Source: Hymenobacter edaphi
GTDB lineage: Bacteria > Bacteroidota > Bacteroidia > Cytophagales > Hymenobacteraceae
Assembly (NCBI RefSeq): GCF_003258365.1
Contig: NZ_QHKM01000003.1
Span: 62,001 to 126,000, forward strand
Reading direction: 5' to 3'
DNA: 64,000 bases
Of this stretch, positions 45,320 to 50,951 are shown piece by piece; positions within the stretch are counted from its first letter, which is position 1; the number at the start of each line of letters is the position of its first letter. Both the position numbers and the translations under genes were made by a program. Below the pieces are notes generated by a model. That model was given only the letters and a program-made list of their open reading frames with translations. It made no database searches and had not been told where the DNA came from.

Positions 45320-46261
45320 ATGCTTTTTCGCCTGCCTTTCCGCCTGCGCCGTGCCCCCCTGGGGCTGGCCGTGGTCCTGAGCCTGGCCGCCTTCCGCGCC
45401 GACGACCCGCGCGACCCGGGCCGGGTGGAGCACCTGGCCGATTTTCCGTCGAAGTTCGTCAAGCCCCGGCACGTGGACGTGTGGCTGCCCGCCGATTATC
45501 CCCGGCCCGGCCGCCGCTACGCCGTGCTTTACATGCACGACGGGCAGAACCTGTTTCACCCGGCTAGCAGCTACGGCGGCGTGGCCTGGGAAGTCGACAG
45601 CACGCTGGCCCGGCTGCAGCTGCGCGGGGCGGTGCGCCCCGACGTTATCGTGGTGGGCGTGTGGAATACCGACCGGCGCTTCCGCGAGTATTGCCCGGCC
45701 AGGCCCTATCAGCTGCTGAGCGCCGCCCGCCGGGCGCAACTGGCCCAGGAAGGCCTGCTGCCCGGCCCGCCGCAGTCCGACGAGTACCTGCGCTTCCTGG
45801 TGCAAGAGCTGAAGCCCTACGTCGACGGGCACTACCAGACCGATAAGCGCCGGCAGAGCACGTTTATCGGCGGCAGCAGCATGGGCGGGCTGATTTCGCT
45901 CTACGCCGCCGTGGAATACCCGCAGGTGTTCGGCGGGGCCGCCTGCCTTTCCACGCACTGGCCGCTGAGCTTGCAGGACAACCCCTCGGATTTCACCTCT
46001 GCCTGCCTGCGCTACCTCGGCCAGCGCCTGCCCGCTAAGGGCCGCCGCCCGCGCCTGTACTTCGACTTCGGCACCGCCACGCTCGATGCGCGCTACGAGC
46101 CGCACCAGCTGCGCATCGACAGCCTGCTGCGCGCCAAGGGCTACACCGGGCGGGACTGGCTGACGCGCAAATACGAGGGCGCGGCGCACAGCGAGGCCAG
46201 CTGGAAAAAGCGCTTTGAGGTGCCGACGCGCTTCCTGCTGAGCCCGGCAGCGGGCAAGTGA
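45320..46261 (+). CDS. Esterase-D/enterochelin-esterase-like alpha/beta hydrolase
   Basis: 313 residues with a weak signal sequence (LGLAVVLSLAAFRA). The PF00756 (putative esterase) family is indicated by the RHVDVWLPADYPRPGRRYAVLYMHDGQNLF segment (split here: YAVLYMHDGQNLF), the nucleophile elbow GGSSMGGLISLYAA (Ser about residue 197), and a late EGAAHSEASWKKRF region with the catalytic His. Family members hydrolyse esters such as carbohydrate acetates, S-formylglutathione or enterochelin. Exported in the periplasm. The substrate cannot be read from the sequence. Confidence 0.87.
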   Translation: MLFRLPFRLRRAPLGLAVVLSLAAFRADDPRDPGRVEHLADFPSKFVKPRHVDVWLPADYPRPGRRYAVLYMHDGQNLFHPASSYGGVAWEVDSTLARLQLRGAVRPDVIVVGVWNTDRRFREYCPARPYQLLSAARRAQLAQEGLLPGPPQSDEYLRFLVQELKPYVDGHYQTDKRRQSTFIGGSSMGGLISLYAAVEYPQVFGGAACLSTHWPLSLQDNPSDFTSACLRYLGQRLPAKGRRPRLYFDFGTATLDARYEPHQLRIDSLLRAKGYTGRDWLTRKYEGAAHSEASWKKRFEVPTRFLLSPAAGK

Positions 46262-46338
46262 GGGGCGTTGGCAGGGGCCGAAGCAACCCTGCGGCCGCCG
46301 GGCAGTAAGAAGGTAGGTACATTCGTTAGCTACCGTCC

Positions 46339-47703
46339 ATGAAAAAACTGCCGCTGCTGCTGCCCGCCGCCCTGTTGCTGCTGGCTGCGTGCAATCAGAA
46401 CGCCAAAACCGCCGAAACTTCCACGCCCGCCCCGCCGCCCGCCACCGCCGATACCGCAGCCACGGCCCAAACGCTGGAACTGCCCCCGCCCAACGCCACC
46501 AAGTCCGTCACCAAGCGCGTCGACATCATTGACTGGCCCGCCGGCAAGACGCCCGTGGCCCCGGCCGGCTTCACCGTCACCAAGTACGCCGACGGCTTCG
46601 AAGGCCCGCGCTGGCTGTACGTGCTGCCCAACGGCGACGTGCTGGTGGCCGAAGCCAGCACCATCCCGACGACTACCAAGAAGAAAATTGCCGCCGAGCT
46701 GAACCTGGACAAGTCGCGGAGCCTGCGCGAGAGCAGCGCCAACCGCATTACCCTGCTGCGCGACGCGAACAAGGACGGCCGACCCGAGGTGCGCCAAACT
46801 TTCCTGACCGCGGCCAACGGCCTCAGCCAGCCCTTCGGCATGCTCCTGCTCGGCGACTATTTCTACGTGGCCAACACCGACGGCGTGCTCCGCTTTCCCT
46901 ACCAAGCCGGCCAGACCACGCTCAGCGGCGCGGGTCAGAAAATCATGACCCTGCCCAAGGGCGGCTACAACAACCACTGGACCCGCAACCTGCTGGCCGG
47001 AGCCGATGGCAAGAAGATTTACGTGTCGGTGGGCTCGGGCTCCAACGTGCAGGAGCACGGCGAGGCCAACGAAATCCGGCGGGCCAGCATCCTGCAGATC
47101 AACCCCGACGGCTCGGGGGAAAAGGTGTACGCCAGCGGCCTGCGCAACCCCGTGGGCATGGCCTGGAACCCCGTCACCAAGCAGCTGTGGACGGCCGTGA
47201 ACGAGCGCGACGAGCTGGGCGACGACCTGGTGCCCGACTACCTGACCAGCGTGCGCGAAGGCGGCTTCTACGGCTGGCCCTACGCCTATTTCGGCCCGCA
47301 CGAAGACCCGCGCCGCCAGGGCGAGCGGCCCGATCTGGTGCAGAAAACCATCGTGCCCGAGGTGCCGCTGGGCCCGCACACGGCCTCGCTCGGCCTCGCG
47401 TTCTACGACGCCAAGGCCTTCCCCGCCAAGTACCAGGGCGGCGCCTTCATCGGCCAGCACGGCTCCTGGAACCGCTCGGCCTACTCGGGCTACAAGGTGG
47501 TATTCGTGCCCTTCCGGGGCGGCAAGCCCAGCGGCCCGCCCGAAGACTTCCTGACCGGCTTCCTGGCCGGCGGCGAAAAAGCCTACGGCCGCCCCGTCGG
47601 CACCTTCGTGGCGCCCGACGGGAGCCTGCTCGTGACCGACGACGCGGCCAACACCATCTGGCGCGTGGCCGCCAGCGGCGGCACGGCGGCCGGCAGCCGG
47701 TAG
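46339..47703 (+). CDS. PQQ-dependent sugar/sorbosone dehydrogenase-like lipoprotein
   Basis: 454 residues with a lipoprotein signal peptide (LLPAALLLLAACNQ, lipobox Cys at about residue 18). After an Ala/Pro/Thr-rich linker (20-50) there is a beta-propeller of the glucose/sorbosone dehydrogenase family, with FEGPRWLYVLPNGDVLVAEA, GGYNNHWTRNLL, YVSVGSGSNVQEHGEANE, ILQINPDGSGEKVYASGLRN, GMAWNPVTKQLWTAVNERD and GGAFIGQHGSWNRS. PQQ ligand positions are plausible but cannot be proved by reading. It is a membrane-anchored relative of the T9SS-sorted enzyme at 21778. Just downstream lies a MITE-like repeat. Confidence 0.88.
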   Translation: MKKLPLLLPAALLLLAACNQNAKTAETSTPAPPPATADTAATAQTLELPPPNATKSVTKRVDIIDWPAGKTPVAPAGFTVTKYADGFEGPRWLYVLPNGDVLVAEASTIPTTTKKKIAAELNLDKSRSLRESSANRITLLRDANKDGRPEVRQTFLTAANGLSQPFGMLLLGDYFYVANTDGVLRFPYQAGQTTLSGAGQKIMTLPKGGYNNHWTRNLLAGADGKKIYVSVGSGSNVQEHGEANEIRRASILQINPDGSGEKVYASGLRNPVGMAWNPVTKQLWTAVNERDELGDDLVPDYLTSVREGGFYGWPYAYFGPHEDPRRQGERPDLVQKTIVPEVPLGPHTASLGLAFYDAKAFPAKYQGGAFIGQHGSWNRSAYSGYKVVFVPFRGGKPSGPPEDFLTGFLAGGEKAYGRPVGTFVAPDGSLLVTDDAANTIWRVAASGGTAAGSR

Positions 47704-47719
47704 GGAAACCAGGCCGGCC

Positions 47720-47896
47720 TCCTGAGGCGTGGCCGAAGGACCTTCCTCGCACCCTGCACCAACTGAGAAGCGCAGCCACCATGCCCAATCGTCCGGGCAA
47801 AGTGGCTGCGCTTCCGTGTTTCCGGAAAAGCGCCGGCGCTTCGTAGGCAGCGGCAGTGCAGGTTACAAGCACGGTCCGGCGCTGCGTTCAGGATGA
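47720..47896. repeat. MITE-like dispersed repeat, copy 2
   Basis: Bases 47722-47816 match, in the opposite orientation, the reverse complement of 1889-1985 over most of the length, sharing GAAGGACCTTCCTCG, AACTGAGAAGCGCAGCCACC and GTGGCTGCGCTT. The right end (GCGCTGCGTTCAGGATGACA, 47879-47898) matches the inverted terminus of copy 1. The middle (47820-47870) is not conserved. It lies between the sugar dehydrogenase gene and the promoter of the riboswitch. Confidence 0.72.
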
Positions 47897-47906
47897 CAAA
47901 CAATGA

Positions 47907-47936
47907 TTGCAGAGCGTCAACTTCGGCCTACCTTGC
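47907..47936 (+). promoter_or_regulatory. Promoter of the riboswitch transcript
   Basis: TTG (47907-47909), 19 bases, then TACCTTGC (47929-47936): a close fit to the Bacteroidota TTTG-N19-TAnnTTTG promoter. The first base of RNA would be near 47945, just before the aptamer. Confidence 0.65.
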
Positions 47937-47963
47937 GGCCAGTTCTTTGCCATTCCGCAATTG

Positions 47964-48140
47964 CCGTAGAAAGGTGCCGGGCTCCCGAGTCCGGCTGAAA
48001 AAGGAACCGTGTGTGATTCACGGGCTGACGCGCAACTGTAAGTAACACCCCGCGGGCGGCCCCCGCCGGCCATTGCTCCGCTTGCCGGAGTGAGAAGGCC
48101 GGCCGCCCCGTTACAAGCCAGGAGACTTGCCTACCTACGA
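47964..48140 (+). promoter_or_regulatory. Cobalamin (B12) riboswitch aptamer
   Basis: The conserved core can be aligned base by base with known cobalamin riboswitches: GGAACCGTGTGTGATTCACG (48003-48022; P3 stem CCGTG/CACGG), then GCTGACGCGCAACTGTAAGT (48024-48043), then CCATTGCTCCG ... CGGAGTGAGAAGG (48070-48098), and AAGCCAGGAGACTTGCC (48115-48131), which matches the conserved AAGCCnGGAGACCTGCC. Adenosylcobalamin or related corrinoids bind and usually switch off downstream expression. The downstream gene, 170 bp away, is an acyl-CoA thioesterase, which is not a standard target. Confidence 0.88.
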
Positions 48141-48265
48141 CGTGACGCGCGCTTCCGCGACCTGAAGCTGCCGTCGGGCCAATTGATGCCGCCCTGCTGC
48201 GGCCGGGGCTGGTGTGCCCGGGCCGGGGCGGGCGCGCGTCCGTGCGGGCCCGGGGCAGAGCAGCA

Positions 48266-48304
48266 GGGGAGGGGCGCGGCCGTTGCGGCTTCCCCCCATT
48301 TTTA
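48266..48304 (+). terminator. Possible expression platform: hairpin plus ATTTTTA
   Basis: GGGGAG (48266-48271) can pair with CTTCCCC (48289-48295), with an inner GGCCG/CGGC stem, then ATTTTTA follows. It lies only 5-40 bp before the thioesterase start, so it could switch by termination or by hiding the ribosome-binding site. The fold is approximate. Confidence 0.45.
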
Positions 48305-48309
48305 CCTGC

Positions 48310-48699
48310 ATGACTCCGGACCTCGCCCCGCGCATTGCCGCCGCCGAAACCCGCCTGTTCAAGGCCGTTTTTCCCAACACCACCAACCACTACGACACGC
48401 TCTTCGGCGGTACGGCCATGCAGCTCATGGACGAAGTGGCCTTCATTGCCGCCACCCGCTTCAGCCGCAAGCGCATGGTCACCGTCTCCTCCGACCGCAT
48501 CAACTTTCGCATGCCCATTCCGGCCGGCACCATCGTCGAGCTGATCGGCCGCATTGCGCGCATCGGCACCAAAAGCCTCGACGTGGCGGTGGACATTCAC
48601 ATCGAGGAAATGTACTCCGACGTGCGCCTGCACGCCGTGTCGGGCACGTTCACCTTCGTGGCCGTCGACGAGCACAAGGTGCCCGTCAGCGTGCTGTAG
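48310..48699 (+). CDS. Acyl-CoA thioesterase (hotdog fold, YciA/BACH-like)
   Basis: 129 residues from ATG 48310. The hotdog thioesterase of the BACH/YciA type is identified by NTTNHYDTLFGGTAMQLMDE (nucleophile/general-base Asp at about residue 40, family motif N...YGTLFGG...MDE), the VSSDRINFRMPIPAGTIVEL strand and FTFVAVDE. It releases CoA from medium- or short-chain acyl-CoA. Length is normal for a single-domain family member. It is the only gene downstream of the cobalamin riboswitch. A longer open frame from 48214 is GC-rich and unlike a protein, so it is not used. Confidence 0.9.
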   Translation: MTPDLAPRIAAAETRLFKAVFPNTTNHYDTLFGGTAMQLMDEVAFIAATRFSRKRMVTVSSDRINFRMPIPAGTIVELIGRIARIGTKSLDVAVDIHIEEMYSDVRLHAVSGTFTFVAVDEHKVPVSVL

Positions 48700-48780
48700 A
48701 CCGGCCAGGGCGAGGCGGCCTGCCGTGCTACTTTTCGCGGGCCGGGCCGGCTGGCTACGTGTGCTTTGGCGCCTAGGCCG

Positions 48781-48788
48781 TAGCTTTG
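48781..48788 (+). promoter_or_regulatory. Probable -7 box of the dedA promoter
   Basis: TAGCTTTG is an exact TAnnTTTG match, 23 bp before the DedA start. The -33 element at the expected spacing is not clear. Confidence 0.5.
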
Positions 48789-48810
48789 CGGGCTAATCCC
48801 TCACGCCGGT

Positions 48811-49461
48811 ATGGAAATCCTCAAGGACTTCGTCGACATCGTTCTTCACCTCGATAAGCACCTCAACGAGCTGGTGCAGCAGTACGGCATCTGGACGTAC
48901 GCCATTCTGTTCCTGATCATCTTCGTGGAAACCGGCGTGGTGGTGCTGCCCTTCCTGCCCGGCGACTCACTGCTCTTCGCCGCCGGCTCGCTGGCAGCCC
49001 TCAACGGCAGCCCCCTGAACGTGGGCCTGCTCATGCTGCTGCTCATCGTGGCGGCCGTGCTCGGCGACGCGCTCAACTACCACATCGGCGACTTTATCGG
49101 GCCGCGGGTGTTTCGGCGCGACTACCGCTTCCTGAAGCGGGAGCACCTGCTGCGCACCCAGCAGTTCTACGAGAAGCACGGCGCCAAAACCATCATCCTG
49201 GCCCGCTTCATTCCCATTATCCGCACCTTCGCGCCGTTCATCGCGGGCGTGGGCACCATGAGCTACACCAAGTTTCTCTCCTACAACCTGGCGGGCGCCG
49301 TGCTGTGGGTGGTGCTGCTGACCGGGGCCGGCTACTTCTTCGGGCAGATTCCCATCGTGCAGAAGAACTTCTCGCTGGTGGTGCTGGCCATCATCGTGCT
49401 GTCGTTGCTGCCGGCCGTGTTCGAGTTCATCAAGCAGCGCCGCACGCCGGCCACGCGCTAA
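48811..49461 (+). CDS. DedA-family (VTT-domain) membrane protein
   Basis: 216 residues with five to six hydrophobic helices. Family hallmarks are FVETGVVVLPFLPGDSLLFA (residues ~38-57, the conserved E-x-G/P...PGE/D), GDALNYHIGDFIGPRVF, and FYEKHGAKTIILARFIPIIR then TFAPFIAGVGTM. DedA proteins are lipid (undecaprenyl phosphate, phosphatidylethanolamine) transporters or scramblases in the inner membrane. The start at 48811 is right at the first helix. It has its own terminator at 49489. Confidence 0.93.
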   Translation: MEILKDFVDIVLHLDKHLNELVQQYGIWTYAILFLIIFVETGVVVLPFLPGDSLLFAAGSLAALNGSPLNVGLLMLLLIVAAVLGDALNYHIGDFIGPRVFRRDYRFLKREHLLRTQQFYEKHGAKTIILARFIPIIRTFAPFIAGVGTMSYTKFLSYNLAGAVLWVVLLTGAGYFFGQIPIVQKNFSLVVLAIIVLSLLPAVFEFIKQRRTPATR

Positions 49462-49488
49462 CTGGATTTGGACAATAGAAAGTTGCAG

Positions 49489-49526
49489 TCCGCCCCGAGC
49501 CGCTTTGGCCGGGGCGGATTTTTTTG
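49489..49526 (+). terminator. Intrinsic terminator of the dedA gene
   Basis: TCCGCCCCG (49489-49497) pairs with CGGGGCGGA (49510-49518), followed by seven T. Confidence 0.88.
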
Positions 49527-49560
49527 TTTGTTCGACTCCGAAACCAACCAGCAAGGGCGC

Positions 49561-50304
49561 ATGAACCGGGAATTTGGCCTGATCGGGCGGACACTGACGC
49601 ACTCCTTTTCGCCCACCTACTTCCAGCGCAAGTTCGAGCACCTCGGGCTGGACGATTGTACTTACGATGCCTTCGAGCTGGCCGACATTCAGCAGCTGCC
49701 CCAGCTGCTGGCCGCCCACCCGCAGCTGCGCGGCCTGAACGTGACCATTCCCTACAAGGAGCAGATCATTCCCTACCTCGACGAGCTGGCGCCCTCGGCC
49801 GGCCGCGTGGGCGCCGTCAACACCGTGCAGTTCGGGCCCGAGGGGCGGCTGATTGGCCACAACACCGACTACGCCGGCTTCCGCGACTCGCTGCGGCGCT
49901 TTTACCCGCTGCGCGGGGCGGCGGCCGGGGCCCTGGTGCTCGGCACCGGTGGCGCGGCCAAGGCCGTGGAAGTGGCCCTGCGCGAGCTGGACATCCGCTA
50001 CTGGCTCGTGTCTCGCGACCCGCTCAGCCGCGGCCTCACCTACGCCGACCTCACCCCGCCGCTGCTGGCCGAGCACACGCTCATCATCAACACCACGCCG
50101 CTGGGCACCTACCCGCAGGTGGAAGCCTGCCCCGATATTCCGTACCACCTGCTCACCCCGCAGCACTACCTCTTCGACCTGGTGTATAACCCGCGCGAAA
50201 CTGAGTTTCTGCGCCGTGGCCGGGAGCTGGGCGCCCACACCCAGAACGGCTTCGAAATGCTGTGCCTGCAGGCCGAGGCTGCCTGGGTTATCTGGAATCA
50301 GTGA
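49561..50304 (+). CDS. aroE: Shikimate dehydrogenase
   Basis: 247 residues, a short AroE (Bacteroidota type). It reduces 3-dehydroshikimate to shikimate with NADPH in aromatic amino-acid synthesis. The catalytic Lys66 (GLNVTIPYKEQI) and Asp103 (IGHNTDYAGF) are present, as is the nucleotide-binding ALVLGTGGAAKAV loop (about residues 125-135). SFSPTYFQRKF near the N-terminus is also typical. ATG 49561 is chosen; an in-frame ATG at 49468 lies inside the preceding terminator. The following palindrome and hairpin end the transcript. Confidence 0.94.
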   Translation: MNREFGLIGRTLTHSFSPTYFQRKFEHLGLDDCTYDAFELADIQQLPQLLAAHPQLRGLNVTIPYKEQIIPYLDELAPSAGRVGAVNTVQFGPEGRLIGHNTDYAGFRDSLRRFYPLRGAAAGALVLGTGGAAKAVEVALRELDIRYWLVSRDPLSRGLTYADLTPPLLAEHTLIINTTPLGTYPQVEACPDIPYHLLTPQHYLFDLVYNPRETEFLRRGRELGAHTQNGFEMLCLQAEAAWVIWNQ

Positions 50305-50367
50305 GGTGGTGAGATGGTGAGTTTGCGCCATTGGATCATCAAACTCACCACTCACCATCTCACCAAT
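50303..50367. repeat. Intergenic palindrome with tandem-repeat arms (locus 3)
   Basis: GGTGAGATGGTGAGTTT-type left arm (50305-50324) is complementary to AAACTCACCACTCACCATCT-type right arm (50341-50367). Both arms are made of tandem GGTGAG units. Same design as 39961-40050 and 42555-42689 but a different sequence. Confidence 0.7.
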
Positions 50368-50370
50368 GAA

Positions 50371-50408
50371 AAAAGCCCACCGGCGGTGTGTCAGACCGGT
50401 GAGCTTTT
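50371..50408. terminator. Bidirectional terminator between aroE and the small secreted gene
   Basis: AAAAGCCCACCGG (50371-50383) pairs, with one mismatch, with CCGGTGAGCTTTT (50396-50408); A runs on the left and T on the right make it bidirectional. Confidence 0.75.
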
Positions 50409-50457
50409 CAATCAGGTGTGGTAGTAAGCGCAGCGGATAGCTGCGGCGGCGCGGAAA

Positions 50458-50637
50458 TTATTTCTGAAAGATCCAGCGGCAGCCGGGCTGGTACTTCTTG
50501 TATACCGGGCGGTGCATCCCCGTCTTGCCGCGGCGGCCGAAATTGGCCGGGCGGGCCGCGGCAGCCTCCAACGAAGGCAGCAGCAGGGCAACAACCAGGA
50601 AGAACGAAGCGAGGCGGGCGAGGACGGTGGCTTTCAT
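50458..50637 (-). CDS. Small secreted basic protein, unknown
   Basis: 59 residues from ATG 50637. The N-terminus MKATVLARLASFFLVVALLL is a signal peptide (ending near AAAA at residue 28), leaving a mature part of about 31 residues rich in Arg/Lys with one Cys (FGRRGKTGMHRPVYKKYQP). Hydrophobic core and length suggest a small exported or periplasmic peptide. I do not recognise a family. The in-frame upstream extension (to 50862) is GC-rich and not protein-like. A terminator lies at its 3' end (50371-50408). Confidence 0.55.
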   Translation of the reverse strand: MKATVLARLASFFLVVALLLPSLEAAAARPANFGRRGKTGMHRPVYKKYQPGCRWIFQK

Positions 50638-50845
50638 AATCTTGAGAAAGAAAGGTTTCGGGAGGAGCGGGCGGGCCGTTGTGCCCGTTCGACATGACAA
50701 AGGTGCAGCAGCCCGCCCCCTGCCCGCCGGGAGTTTCGCCCAGCACCGCCCACCGCTATGCGAACGGCGCCCCGGCCGCGCCGAGGGTATCGGCGCGGCT
50801 GCGGGCTGTTTGTCGCTGCCCACGAACCCACCGCCCTGGCCCATC

Positions 50846-50881
50846 AAAAAAACGGCCGGCACTTCCGCAGAAATGCCGGCC
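50846..50881 (-). terminator. Intrinsic terminator downstream of the receptor gene
   Basis: GGCCGGCA (50854-50861) pairs with TGCCGGCC (50874-50881), and the minus strand continues with a run of seven T. Confidence 0.8.
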
Positions 50882-50914
50882 GCCCTGATACCCCAGGGAC
50901 TCAGCCAAGTATGC

Positions 50915-50949
50915 CCTAACTCCTAACTCCTAACTCCTAACTCCTAACT
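50915..50949. repeat. Five exact CCTAACT heptamers
   Basis: Five perfect tandem copies of the 7-base unit, with a degraded sixth (CCTCAG) that overlaps the receptor stop codon at 50952-50954. It lies in the 3' untranslated region of the receptor transcript. Confidence 0.9.
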
Positions 50950-50951
50950 CC

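Larger units (their letters stand above)
50638..50951. other. Intergenic region between the small secreted gene and the receptor gene
   Basis: About 310 bp, GC-rich, with no convincing gene. It holds the presumed promoter of the small secreted gene, the receptor terminator (50846-50881) and the CCTAACT heptamer array (50915-50949). Confidence 0.6.

Noticed and set aside
48090-48776. Plus-strand frame overlapping the riboswitch and the thioesterase gene
   Set aside because: It is His/Arg/Pro-rich, has no domain, begins inside the riboswitch aptamer and continues across the thioesterase gene in another frame. The thioesterase frame is strongly conserved.
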